DNA of 64,000 nucleotides from Sphaerospermopsis torques-reginae ITEP-024 (GCF_019598945.1 NZ_CP080598.1:4402001-4466000); one strand, 5' to 3'; counted from the stretch's first letter, positions 18,124 to 26,593 are shown. Made by a program: numbers and translations. Notes: a model not told the origin generated them from the letters alone.

Positions 18124-18844
18124 GTTGATGATCCTTATAATTTTGATCCAAAGTTTTTTGGTTTTTGATTATGATTAATGCAAAATTTTCAGCCTATTGG
18201 AAGTATAATGATTTAACACTATACCTTTTGGCAATTTGTCTGGTTTGGGGATGATTGTGGCTGAATTTTCAAGCTCATTTTTGGCTTTTCATCTTCGTAA
18301 AACAAGGTATCAAAAAAAAATACATCATGTCAAATATTTGATATTTACTTAATATAAGTTTACGTATTATTAGCAATAATATCTAACTCACATTTTTGAT
18401 TAAAAAAATATTAAATTTTAATTCCTTAAAATAATTGTATTGTATGAAAATCTGTATTTGAAAATACGTTAAATACAGTATTGACATTCCAGTTTCACTA
18501 CGTAATTATACAAATCTAACAGGCAAATATAAATGCTATGTGAGAAATGTCAGAAATCCCATCTCAAGCAGAACTATACACCACAGGTTTCAGTAGTTGT
18601 CTCAACAGCAGGATTCTTTTGTGACAAGTCTTGCTTTGTTCCTTCCTTTGAACACTTGGTCTAATGTGTTAATTTTATATAGCGTTTCCCAGTGTTATGA
18701 GGTACACCCTAATTTATTTACTCGCTATAAAATATCAGTTTATAGAAATAATTAGTTTATGATAACCGCACATTGGGGTTTTATCATTTTTCCATATTTC
18801 ACATTAGTTACAACAGCAAACACACAATAAAAATACAAGATCAA
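18124..18844. other. AT-rich divergent intergenic region
   Basis: This 721-base region lies between the divergent lamin-tail gene and rnc and must hold both promoters. It is very AT-rich, with several TATAAT-like strings (for example tataat near 18205 and tataaa near 18726). I found no gene, RNA or repeat in it. Confidence 0.4.
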
Positions 18845-19528
18845 ATGCACAAACTACTGATATTCAATAACGAAAAACTCCTGCGTCAAGCATTAACCCA
18901 TCGTTCTTATGTCAACGAAAACCCAGGAGAAGGCGAACACAACGAACGCTTAGAATTTCTTGGAGATGCAATTTTAAACTTCCTCAGTGGACAATATTTG
19001 TACAGTCGTTATCCCAAAAAAGGAGAGGATGAATTAACCCGTCTTCGTTCTGCATTAGTGGAAGAAAAACAACTAGCGAAATTCGCTTTACAAGTTGGTT
19101 TAGATTTGAGGATGAGATTGGGAAAAGGGACAATTAGAGATGGAGGTTTGCAAAATCCTAACCTTTTAAGTAGTACCTTTGAAGCTGTAATTGGTGCATA
19201 TTATTTAGATAATGATTTTAATGTTGAACCACTTAAAGTCATTCTTGAACCATTATTTGATTCTGTATCGGAAGATGTGGTAGAACCGAGATCAAATGTA
19301 GATTCAAAAAACAGATTACAAGAGTTGACACAAGCTCAAGGTATCCAAGAACCTCCTAAATATGTCACAGAAAAAGCCGGAGGTCCTGATCATGCACCGG
19401 AATTTCTTTCCAAAGTATTTGTAGATGGTAAAGAGTTGGGAGAAGGGAAAGGAAAGAGTAAAAAAGAAGCAGAAAAGGCTGCGGCTGAGGATGCGATCGC
19501 TAAATTGAAAAAACGAGGTTTATTGTAA
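18845..19528 (+). CDS. rnc: Ribonuclease III
   Basis: Ribonuclease III cuts double-stranded RNA in rRNA processing and RNA decay. With the ATG at 18845 it has 227 residues. The nuclease signature ERLEFLGDAILNF holds E34, E37 and D41. The second metal site SSTFEAVIGAYYLDND keeps E113, but position 110 is Ser where the family normally has Asp (Asp114 of the E. coli enzyme). A double-stranded-RNA-binding domain occupies the last 70 residues (NRLQELTQAQG to KKEAEKAAAEDAIAKL). An in-frame TTG at 18773 would add 24 residues with no family counterpart, so the internal ATG is preferred. Cyanobacteria often encode more than one RNase III, and this may be a divergent paralogue. Confidence 0.92.
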   Translation: MHKLLIFNNEKLLRQALTHRSYVNENPGEGEHNERLEFLGDAILNFLSGQYLYSRYPKKGEDELTRLRSALVEEKQLAKFALQVGLDLRMRLGKGTIRDGGLQNPNLLSSTFEAVIGAYYLDNDFNVEPLKVILEPLFDSVSEDVVEPRSNVDSKNRLQELTQAQGIQEPPKYVTEKAGGPDHAPEFLSKVFVDGKELGEGKGKSKKEAEKAAAEDAIAKLKKRGLL

Positions 19529-19553
19529 TAATTGATGAGCGACATATATCTAA

Positions 19554-19716
19554 GAGGTTGTTTGAAAAGTATTAGATGAAACCGATAATCTCTAGAAACC
19601 TAACCCCCCTTCCCCCCTTCCCTACAAGGGAATGGGGGTTTCAAAGCCTCTCCCCGCGTCGGGGAGAGGTTTGGAGAGGGGTTTATTTATATATTAAAAA
19701 CTTTTCAAACATCCTC
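19554..19716. mobile_element. MITE-like element with 17-bp inverted ends
   Basis: The left end gaggttgtttgaaaagt and the complement of the right end acttttcaaacatcctc match at all but one position. The element is 163 bp, has no coding capacity and contains further internal palindromes (tccccgcg/cgggga). It is flanked by the direct repeat taa (19551 to 19553 and 19717 to 19719), which fits a 3-bp target duplication. Confidence 0.75.
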
Positions 19717-19844
19717 TAAGGTACAGCGCACAATCAATTAAACTGCTTGATGTCAGTAGTTAAGTAACTAATTTTTATTTTGAATACTGATGTGATTACT
19801 GTTCATCAATGTTAGATTTTCGCTGTTACTATTAATTATGAGTA

Positions 19845-20030
19845 AGTCAGCCTAATCCAACGCACCAGAGTCAACAGCGTTGGAACGGAGGAACCAAGTT
19901 TTGGGGCGTATTTTTGTAGCGATTGGTTAATAAATTCCTAAGTTAATGTTAGAAAATAACCAAAATCGCCCAAAAAGGGGTATCTCTCAACCCTAGTCCG
20001 TCAGCTAACTTCGTAGGCATTGAGAGGGGA
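19845..20030 (+). ncRNA. ydaO-yuaA class (c-di-AMP) riboswitch upstream of the ABC importer
   Basis: The conserved core of the class is present: gcctaatcc, then acggaggaacc followed by ttttggggcgtat, then ccgtcagctaacttcgtagg. The class-defining terminal pseudoknot can form perfectly: ctctcaa (19984 to 19990) with ttgagag (20020 to 20026). A variable arm between the halves is an extended hairpin (gcgattggtta with taaccaaaatcgc). The RNA ends about 100 bases before the permease ATG, as expected for cis control. Known members of the class bind c-di-AMP and usually turn expression off. Assignment is from memory of the class consensus. Confidence 0.88.
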
Positions 20031-20131
20031 CTGAAGAGACAGCATTTGATAATGTTTTGATCTCATCAGTGTCCAAGGCTGGTACTGCTCAGATTCAGTG
20101 TATCTGTACTGAACTCTGTTGAGGTTACAAT

Positions 20132-20983
20132 ATGATTTTACAACTGAATTTAGCTGCAATTTTTGCCGTTGCTGGACAATTGGCGTGGAAAAAAGCAAAA
20201 CCTGTAATTTTTCGTGATGAGTTTTTATTGCCTGTTGCGGGTTTTTCAGGAATAATTTTACTCTGGTGGGTAGTAGCACTTGCTAATCATGAATTAATGC
20301 CTACACCACCTGAAGCTTTAATTGCTAATCTGGACTACATTTTAAATCCCTTTTATGAACGGGGTCCCGGTAATTTAGGAATTGGTTGGTTACTATTAGC
20401 AAGTTTACGCCGGGTAATATTAGGTTTTGGTTTAGGTGCATTAGTAGCAATTCCCTGTGGGTTTTTAATTGGGATGTCTAAACCGGCAATGCTGGCTTTT
20501 AATCCGATCATTCAGATATTTAAACCTGTCTCACCCCTAGCTTGGTTGCCTATCTCTTTAGCTATCTTCAATTTGGCAGATCCTTCGGCTATTTTTGTGA
20601 TTTTCATTACGTCTTTATGGCCGACTATGATTAATACTGCCTTGGGAGTTTCTAGCGTACCTAAAGATTATATAGATGTGGCACAGGTGTTAGAAATGCC
20701 ACGTTGGCGGCAGATTATTAAAATTATTTGGCCTGCCAGTTTGCCTTATATTTTCACAGGTTTAAGAATTAGTTTAGGTATTGCTTGGCTAGTAATTGTG
20801 GCTGTAGAAATGTTGACCGGTGGTATTGGAATTGGCTTTTTTGTTTGGGATGAATGGAGTCGTTTAAATCTCAGTTCTGTATTTTTGGCGGTGTTTGTAA
20901 TTGGCTTAACTGGCTTAATTTTAGATTACGCGGTGGGTAAACTTCAAGAATTTGTTACCCATCGTCCAGGAAGTGTGAAATGA
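20132..20983 (+). CDS. ABC importer permease, nitrate/bicarbonate/sulfonate (NrtB/CmpB/SsuC) family
   Basis: The 283-residue inner-membrane protein has about six transmembrane helices (for example FLLPVAGFSGIILLWWVVAL, LGFGLGALVAIPCGFLIGM and LGIAWLVIVAVEMLTGGIG). The permease EAA loop that contacts the ATPase is DVAQVLEMPRWRQIIKIIWP. The family is that of the nitrate, bicarbonate and taurine/sulfonate importers, so an anion is the likely substrate. It is first in a three-gene set with the binding protein and ATPase downstream (222-base and 41-base gaps). A c-di-AMP-type riboswitch precedes it, so expression is probably tied to that messenger. Confidence 0.9.
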   Translation: MILQLNLAAIFAVAGQLAWKKAKPVIFRDEFLLPVAGFSGIILLWWVVALANHELMPTPPEALIANLDYILNPFYERGPGNLGIGWLLLASLRRVILGFGLGALVAIPCGFLIGMSKPAMLAFNPIIQIFKPVSPLAWLPISLAIFNLADPSAIFVIFITSLWPTMINTALGVSSVPKDYIDVAQVLEMPRWRQIIKIIWPASLPYIFTGLRISLGIAWLVIVAVEMLTGGIGIGFFVWDEWSRLNLSSVFLAVFVIGLTGLILDYAVGKLQEFVTHRPGSVK

Positions 20984-21205
20984 AAGGGAATAGGGAATAG
21001 GGAATAGAAAAAAACTAGGTTGCCCAGAATGGGCAAAAGTTTGATCATCATTTTTACGTAAAAAATTTAGCTCAAAGTTCAGGTGAGCTTATTAATGAAT
21101 ACCTGATCTAAATTTGCAAAATGGTGTCAAAAGATGGAAGCTGACAAAGCTTATCCATTGAATTTTTCATCATCTAAAATCTAAAATTCAAAATTGTAGA
21201 CAATT
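20984..21205 (+). other. Intergenic spacer with short gggaata repeat
   Basis: The spacer between permease and binding protein holds about three tandem gggaata heptamers (20987 to 21008) and otherwise AT-rich sequence. I see no terminator, so read-through to the next gene is plausible. Confidence 0.5.
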
Positions 21206-22648
21206 ATGAGTGAAAATAATTGGACTCGCAGAGATTTTATCAAGGGAATAGGTTTAACGACTGCGGGAATAGCGTTGTCATCCTGTGCTGTTTCTGGAGA
21301 TAGGTCTGCTAAAGGACTGACAGAAGAAGCTTTAGCTGTAGAACCAGTAGTTAAACCTCAAGAATTAGAAAAACCTGATCTGATTATTGGTTATGTTCCT
21401 GTTAATGATTGTGCGCCATTTGCGATCGCCTGGAAAAAAGGTTTCTTCCGCAAATATGGCTTAAATGTCAAACTCAACCGCGAAGCTAGTTGGGCAAACT
21501 CCCGCGACGGTTTAATTTTTGGTCGTCTCGATGCTTCCCCTGTCGTCTCTGGTGCAGTCACTAACGCCCGAATAGGTGCAGAAGGGGCGCGTCATGCCCC
21601 CCTATGTGCAGCCATGACCATACATCGTCATGGTAACGCCATGACCATGAATAAAGATATGTGGGACTTTGGTATACGTCCTTGGTATGAATATCAGCAA
21701 CAATACGGTGATGGGGCATTAGAAGCTTTTGGGCGAGATTTTCGAGGTTATTTTAACCAACAACCCCCAGAAAAGAAGGTTTGGTCAGTAGTTCTGAGTT
21801 CTGCCATTTATGAATACTTTGCCCGTTATCTTGCTGCTGCTGCTGGTGTTGACCCTTTCAAAGAATTTCGCATCATTATTACTCCCCCACCGCAAATGGT
21901 GACAAACATGAGAATTGGCGCAATGCAAGCATACATGGTCGCCGAACCTTGGAACACTAGAGCAATTACAGGTAACGAAGGTATTGGTTTTACTTTTGCT
22001 CAAGGTAAAGAAATTTGGTACGGACACCCAGACAGACTATTAGGAGTAATGGAATCTTTTATAGTCAATTATCCCAAAACTTACCGCTCTTTAGTGAAGG
22101 CGATGATAGAAGCTTGTCAGTATTGCAGTAAACCCGAAAACCGCCAAGAAGTAGCCGAATTATTAACAGATCGTTCTTTTACTGGTGCAAAACCAAAAAA
22201 TAAAAATGCACCTATCAGCAAATTTACATCGCCAGGAATTATTGGCAATTACAACTATGGTGGTTTTGATGGTAAAGACCGCACAATCAAAGCTGAAGAT
22301 ACCACAATTTTTTATGATCTTCCTAATAACGTTCCTCAAGAATTAGGAGAACATTCCACCTTTTTATGGCGTTCTCGGAGTATTTGGTTAATGACTCAAG
22401 CAGCACGCTGGGGACAAATTAAAGAAATCCCTAAAAACGCTGAACAAGTAGCCGAAAAAGGTTGGAGAACAGATTTATATCGAGAGATAGCCACAGAAAT
22501 GGGGATTCCATGTCCCAAGGATGATTATAAAGTTGAACCCCCAGAAGTATTCATAGATAAAAAAGGCTTTGATCCCAGTGATCCCGTCGGCTATCTCAAT
22601 AGTTTTTCTATCAAAGCAAATGCTCCCACTCGTTTCTTCATGTCTTAA
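21206..22648 (+). CDS. Substrate-binding lipoprotein of NrtA/CmpA family
   Basis: The 480-residue protein begins with a twin-arginine type signal (TRRDFIKG, residues 7 to 14) and a lipobox ending LSSC with Cys27 as the probable lipidated residue, so it should be exported folded and anchored at the membrane. The mature part resembles the periplasmic nitrate/bicarbonate binding proteins: KPDLIIGYVPVNDCAPFAIA, KGFFRKYGLNVKL, HGNAMTMNKDMW, MRIGAMQAYMVAEPWN. NrtA and CmpA differ in few pocket residues, so nitrate versus bicarbonate (or another anion) cannot be decided by eye. It pairs with the permease upstream and the ATPase 41 bases downstream. Confidence 0.88.
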   Translation: MSENNWTRRDFIKGIGLTTAGIALSSCAVSGDRSAKGLTEEALAVEPVVKPQELEKPDLIIGYVPVNDCAPFAIAWKKGFFRKYGLNVKLNREASWANSRDGLIFGRLDASPVVSGAVTNARIGAEGARHAPLCAAMTIHRHGNAMTMNKDMWDFGIRPWYEYQQQYGDGALEAFGRDFRGYFNQQPPEKKVWSVVLSSAIYEYFARYLAAAAGVDPFKEFRIIITPPPQMVTNMRIGAMQAYMVAEPWNTRAITGNEGIGFTFAQGKEIWYGHPDRLLGVMESFIVNYPKTYRSLVKAMIEACQYCSKPENRQEVAELLTDRSFTGAKPKNKNAPISKFTSPGIIGNYNYGGFDGKDRTIKAEDTTIFYDLPNNVPQELGEHSTFLWRSRSIWLMTQAARWGQIKEIPKNAEQVAEKGWRTDLYREIATEMGIPCPKDDYKVEPPEVFIDKKGFDPSDPVGYLNSFSIKANAPTRFFMS

Positions 22649-22689
22649 TTTTACCGACAAAATATTAACTAATTCAGGAGAATTTAATC

Positions 22690-23526
22690 ATGAGATATAC
22701 TTCCTTAGAAAATGATAATTATCAACAAGTTCAGACCCAGCATGGATTTCTAGAAATTGAAAATTTAGTCAAGTCTTATCCCACAGCAGACAAAGGAGAG
22801 TTTGTTGTTTTAGATGGCGTTAATTTGACAATTGGTGAAAATGAATATATTTCTGTAATTGGTCATTCTGGTTGTGGAAAATCAACACTTCTAAAAATTA
22901 TTGGTGGATTTCAAAAAGCTACATCAGGTTCAGTTCGCTTAGATGGTAAAGAAATCCGCAAACCAGGTGCAGATAGAATGATGGTATTTCAAAATTATTC
23001 CCTGTTACCGTGGTTAACTGTGCGGGAAAATATCCGTTTAGCTGTGGATGAAGTGCTAAAAAATGCAAATCGCGCCGAAAAAATTAGCATTGTGAATGAA
23101 CACTTGGCAATGGTAAACTTAACGGCAGCAGCAGATAAATATCCTGATGAAATTTCTGGAGGGATGAAACAAAGGGTGGGTATTGCTAGAGCTTTGGCAA
23201 TTCGTCCGAAAATGTTATTAATGGATGAACCATTTGGAGCTTTAGATGCTTTAACTCGTGGTAAATTGCAGCGTCAAGTATTAGATATTTGGGAAAATCA
23301 TCGTCAAGCAGTCATGATGATTACCCATGATGTAGATGAGGCAATTTATATGTCCGATCGCATTGTTTTAATGACCAATGGACCATGCGCCACTATCGGA
23401 GAAATTCTCAAAGTTCCGTTTAAACGTCCACGCGATCGCAGTGCGATCCGCAATTCTAAAGAATACTTTGAATTACGCAACCACGCCTTGAATTTTTTAG
23501 ACCGTTACTTTACTTCAGAGGAGTAA
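22690..23526 (+). CDS. ABC importer ATPase of NrtD/SsuB family
   Basis: This 278-residue ATP-binding subunit follows the binding protein by 41 bases, with caggag as a good ribosome site. It has Walker A GHSGCGKST (about 58 to 66), Q-loop VFQNYSLLPW, signature SGGMKQR (about 155), Walker B LLMDEPFGALD (about 175) and the switch His in MITHDVDEA. It powers the importer formed with the two preceding proteins. There is one ATPase gene and no NrtC-type fusion with a regulatory binding domain, so the transporter lacks the built-in sensor seen in nitrate and Cmp systems. That makes the upstream riboswitch more likely to be its main control. Confidence 0.93.
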   Translation: MRYTSLENDNYQQVQTQHGFLEIENLVKSYPTADKGEFVVLDGVNLTIGENEYISVIGHSGCGKSTLLKIIGGFQKATSGSVRLDGKEIRKPGADRMMVFQNYSLLPWLTVRENIRLAVDEVLKNANRAEKISIVNEHLAMVNLTAAADKYPDEISGGMKQRVGIARALAIRPKMLLMDEPFGALDALTRGKLQRQVLDIWENHRQAVMMITHDVDEAIYMSDRIVLMTNGPCATIGEILKVPFKRPRDRSAIRNSKEYFELRNHALNFLDRYFTSEE

Positions 23527-23589
23527 AATAAATTATTATTTCCTGGGTATACAAATTCAGAAATATAAGCTACAATTCAAAAAGTGGAA

Positions 23590-23702
23590 ATTTAAAATTT
23601 TGAACATTTAAAATTTTGAACATTTAAAATTTTGAACATTTAAAATTTTGAACATTTAAAATTTTGAACATTTAAAATTTTGAACATTTAAAATTTTGAA
23701 TT
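23590..23702. repeat. Seven tandem 16-bp repeats
   Basis: A 16-base unit (tttaaaattttgaaca) is repeated seven times with almost no change. Each unit contains the palindrome aaattttaaaatt-type core, so the array could form alternative hairpins. It lies just after the ABC importer operon. Confidence 0.95.
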
Positions 23703-23722
23703 TCTACTTTTAACGTCAGTAT

Positions 23723-23842
23723 TCAGGATTGAGGCATCAGTATTTCAGAATATTTGATAAATCGGTAGATGATCAAATACAGATTTTGGGCGTAACCATT
23801 AAAAAGCTGACTGCTGATTACTGATCGCTGAATGCTTATCTG
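23723..23842 (+). repeat. Diverged dispersed repeat, left copy
   Basis: This segment and 24068 to 24182 share blocks in the same order (attcaggatt, gatgatcaaat/ggtgatcaaat, aaaagctga, tgctgattactgat, gctgaat). The two direct copies bracket the second riboswitch. Confidence 0.7.
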
Positions 23843-23845
23843 TGG

Positions 23846-23972
23846 GTAGCCTAATTCAAATTCATGAAAGCTGGATTTGAAGCGGAGGAACCAAATAATT
23901 GGGGCGAATCTTAATTGAAAGACACCTTCCAGTCTTAGCCCGTCAGCTAACTCCGTCGGCAATGGAAGGAAC
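23846..23972 (+). ncRNA. ydaO-yuaA class (c-di-AMP) riboswitch upstream of stress protein and permease
   Basis: The core motifs match the class: gtagcctaattc, then gcggaggaacc followed by attggggcgaatc, then cccgtcagctaactccg. The terminal pseudoknot ccttcca (23925 to 23931) with tggaagg (23963 to 23969) is perfect, and its sequence differs from that of the first copy, which is covariation supporting the fold. This copy has a short variable arm. The next gene on the same strand starts about 300 bases downstream, so control of that gene and the permease after it is inferred, not shown. Confidence 0.88.
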
Positions 23973-24067
23973 TCCCAAAACCTTGGCTGTAATACCAGTT
24001 GTTATTGGGTTTTCCTTAATCAATTTGCGATTTTAGTCAATGATTTTGGATGAACTAGGAATGTCAA

Positions 24068-24182
24068 AATTCAGGATTCAGAAATCAGAATGCTTGCTTA
24101 GTCATTTGGTGATCAAATGGTTGTTTTTGATGGTACGTTTCCAAAAGCTGATTGCTGATTACTGATAGCTGAATACTTACTT
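24068..24182 (+). repeat. Diverged dispersed repeat, right copy
   Basis: This is the partner of 23723 to 23842. Its end, ctgattactgatagctgaat, also occurs at 30965 to 30985 next to the last NRPS gene. A short aaatcta heptamer array follows at 24186 to 24214. Confidence 0.7.
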
Positions 24183-24269
24183 ATGAATCCAAAATCTAAA
24201 ATCTAAAATCTAAAATTGGCATCCCTGCTTCTCATTCATCATTCGTTTCAAGGGAGAGAAGTTAAAGCT

Positions 24270-24905
24270 GTGAAAATCAAGCCATTGTTAGCACGTTTGC
24301 AAAGTGCTATTGGTCGCCATGACCTGATTGAGCAAATGGTATTACTACCTGCTCCAAGAAAATGCCTGAGTGAGAAAAATTCATTGGTAAAATCCATCAA
24401 ATTAATTGTTGGTTATGATGGTTCTCCTAATAGTCATACAGCCTTAGATATTGCTTTTTGTATTGCACATCAAACCCATTTAGCAAGCAATATTCAAGTC
24501 AATGTTCAGGCTGTTTATGTGTTAGAAGAACAGGCAAGTATTTCTGATCATCATAAATTCAATTATCCACCAAATTGGGCTGAATTAACACATCAGTATT
24601 TGCAAGTAAGCCAATCAAAGACAATGGTGTTAACGCCATCAAAACCTCAGTTACTTACCACTTCAGCACCGGAAAAAGCAGATAAAATTCTTTGGCAAGC
24701 CAAAAATTTAGCCCAAGAATGGCAGAGTGATTTTAAATCTCATCTACGATTTGGTAACTTATCTACTGAACTGAAAAAAGTTGTAGAATTAGAAACTGCT
24801 GATGCTCTGGTTTTAGGTTGTCAATCTATCAATCATCCTGTGATTGAACGTTTAGATCCTCATTTTCCCTGTGCTGTTTTGGGTATTCCTCGGTGTCTTG
24901 ATTAA
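24270..24905 (+). CDS. Universal stress protein family (UspA-like)
   Basis: With GTG at 24270 (agggag upstream, though with long spacing) the protein has about 212 residues; the frame is open to a TTG at 24216. The USP fold is seen in VKSIKLIVGYDGSPNSHTAL near residue 45 and ELETADALVLGCQSIN near the end. The usual ATP-binding GxxGx9G(S/T) loop is not evident, so it may belong to the non-ATP-binding type. USPs act in stress survival, and some bind adenine nucleotides or c-di-AMP. It lies between a c-di-AMP-type riboswitch and an ion permease. A hairpin terminator directly follows, so the permease may be transcribed partly on its own. Confidence 0.75.
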   Translation: MKIKPLLARLQSAIGRHDLIEQMVLLPAPRKCLSEKNSLVKSIKLIVGYDGSPNSHTALDIAFCIAHQTHLASNIQVNVQAVYVLEEQASISDHHKFNYPPNWAELTHQYLQVSQSKTMVLTPSKPQLLTTSAPEKADKILWQAKNLAQEWQSDFKSHLRFGNLSTELKKVVELETADALVLGCQSINHPVIERLDPHFPCAVLGIPRCLD

Positions 24906-24963
24906 TCACCTGAGAATTACTTAATACATTTTTAATGCCCATAGAGCAATAATCAACTACTAA

Positions 24964-24994
24964 GTCGCCTATAGTTATATATAGGTGGCTTTTT
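24964..24994 (+). terminator. Hairpin terminator after the stress-protein gene
   Basis: A ten-pair stem (gtcgcctata with tataggtggc, two G-U pairs) around a six-base loop is followed by ttttt. It lies about 60 bases after the stop and 50 bases before the permease start. Confidence 0.75.
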
Positions 24995-25043
24995 CGCTCT
25001 TTTTCACACAATAAAAAACAATCACATTATCAGGGAAGATGAT

Positions 25044-26381
25044 ATGGAAAACTGGCAAGCTGTTTTCAGCATTATCACATTTATCACCGTCATTGTGGTA
25101 ATCATGACGGAATGGATTGATTTAATGGTAGCTGCTTTATTGGGTGCATTAATATTAGTTTTTACTAATATCATGACTTTACCGGAAGCAGTTGGTTATA
25201 TTGGTAAAAGTCATGGAACTTTGGGTTTGTTTTTCGGCGTAATGGTATTGGTGAGAGCATTTGAACCGACGAATATCTTTAGTTATATAGCCACACAAAT
25301 AGTCATTCTTGCTCAAGGTAGTGGCAAAAAATTACTATTAGGAATAGTGGCATTAGTTACGCCAATTTGTGCTGTTTTACCCAATGCCACTACAGTTATG
25401 TTATTAGCTCCATTAATTCCGCCAATGGCAGAAGAAATAGGAGTTAATTTTGTACCTTTATTAATTTTGATGGTGTTTGTTGCTAATAGTGCCGGATTAT
25501 TAACTTTAGTAGGAGATCCAGCGACATTTATTGTAGGTGATGCTGTCAATATTAGCTTTATAGATTATTTAGCTAAATTGAGTTTAGGAGGAGTTATTTC
25601 TGTTGTTACTGTTGTAGTAACACTACCAATTTTATTTAGAAAAATTTGGCATAAAAACCTAGAAAATTTGGCAGAATTACCCCATCCGCAAATTAATCAT
25701 CCACGAGTTTTAATTGTGGGCGGAGTGATAGTAGCTTTTGTGTTGATATTTTTTGTAATTGGCGAATCTTTACCAATACCAATTTCCCCTGCGGCGGTGG
25801 CTTTATTAGGTGCTGCTTTAGCTTTATTACTGGCACACAAAAGCAGAATTGATTCAGTTCATAATATTTTGCGAGATGTAGATTGGAGTACCTTAATTTT
25901 CTTCATGAGTATTTTTGTGCTGATTGGAGGACTAGATAAAACAGGTGTGATTAAGAATTTATCAGGTGTTTTAGGGTTTATCTTAGGTAAAAATATTTTA
26001 CTGGGTTCTCTACTTTTGTTATTTGTAGTAGGCATCTTATCAAGTGTTGTACCTAATATTCCTTTAGTAGTGGCAATGGTCCCTTTACTTAAACAATATC
26101 TTGTAAATGTGGGATTAGCACCAGCAGAAGTTTTATCACCAGATTTTCAAGGACAGTTTCCCCCAGAAGTTTTACCACTGTTTTATGCCATGATGTTTGG
26201 TGCAACTTTGGGCGGAAATGGTACTTTAGTGGGAGCATCTTCTAATATTGTTGCTGCTGGTATTGCTGAACAGCATGGTAGAAGAATTTCTTTTAAGACT
26301 TTTTTACATTATGGTATTCCTATTACCTTATTGCAACTTGTGACTTCAGCTTTGTATGTTTTGGTGCGTTTTTTACTTTAA
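25044..26381 (+). CDS. ArsB/NhaD-type (ion transporter superfamily) permease
   Basis: The 445-residue membrane protein has about eleven hydrophobic helices. The motifs CAVLPNATTVMLLAPLI, VANSAGLLTLVGDPATFIVG and FGATLGGNGTLVGASSNIVA are the paired re-entrant-loop signatures of the ArsB/NhaD/SLC13-like superfamily (arsenite pumps, Na+/H+ antiporters NhaD, and relatives of the human P protein). No arsenic genes are near, so an Na+/H+ antiporter or anion symporter role is more likely. It follows the UspA-like gene and, at distance, a c-di-AMP riboswitch, which fits a role in ion or osmotic balance. A gggaagatgat ribosome-site region precedes the ATG. Confidence 0.85.
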   Translation: MENWQAVFSIITFITVIVVIMTEWIDLMVAALLGALILVFTNIMTLPEAVGYIGKSHGTLGLFFGVMVLVRAFEPTNIFSYIATQIVILAQGSGKKLLLGIVALVTPICAVLPNATTVMLLAPLIPPMAEEIGVNFVPLLILMVFVANSAGLLTLVGDPATFIVGDAVNISFIDYLAKLSLGGVISVVTVVVTLPILFRKIWHKNLENLAELPHPQINHPRVLIVGGVIVAFVLIFFVIGESLPIPISPAAVALLGAALALLLAHKSRIDSVHNILRDVDWSTLIFFMSIFVLIGGLDKTGVIKNLSGVLGFILGKNILLGSLLLLFVVGILSSVVPNIPLVVAMVPLLKQYLVNVGLAPAEVLSPDFQGQFPPEVLPLFYAMMFGATLGGNGTLVGASSNIVAAGIAEQHGRRISFKTFLHYGIPITLLQLVTSALYVLVRFLL

Positions 26382-26408
26382 ACATAAAACAAAATGCTCA
26401 AAAAATAG

Positions 26409-26437
26409 ATCCCTAACTTCTTTGAGAAGTCAGGGAT
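26409..26437. repeat. Palindrome atccctaacttct/agaagtcagggat (terminator-like)
   Basis: Thirteen-base arms pair with one mismatch around ttg. It sits 28 bases after the permease stop and belongs to the same palindrome type as 15595 to 15624. It may stop transcription. Confidence 0.65.
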
Positions 26438-26469
26438 TTAGGTGTTACAAGATAGGGGAGATGGGGAGA

Positions 26470-26572
26470 AAAATTTGAGATTTTAGATTTTTTAGATTTT
26501 AGATTGGAGATCACAAAAACAATCCAAAATCCAAAATCCAAAATCCAAAATCCAAAATAAAGAACTCCTGAC
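26470..26572. repeat. Short tandem repeats (attttag and ccaaaat units)
   Basis: Runs of attttag-type units (about 26478 to 26505) and of ccaaaat/tccaaaa heptamers (about 26522 to 26558) end in gactcctgactcctg. They separate the permease from the convergent Hli gene. Confidence 0.85.
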
Positions 26573-26593
26573 TCCTGGATCTCCTTTCTGACG

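Noticed and set aside
20001-20279. Minus-strand open frame over the first riboswitch and permease start
   Set aside because: It overlaps a conserved structured RNA and the start of a clear permease gene and has no recognisable domain.
20132-23526. Naming the importer nrtABD or cmpABD
   Set aside because: The family is clear but pocket residues deciding nitrate versus bicarbonate cannot be judged by eye, gene order differs from both operons, and no NrtC/CmpC fusion is present.
25044-26381. Arsenite efflux role (ArsB) for the permease
   Set aside because: No arsR, arsC or arsA gene is near, and the superfamily motif does not distinguish arsenite from Na+/H+ or anion transport.
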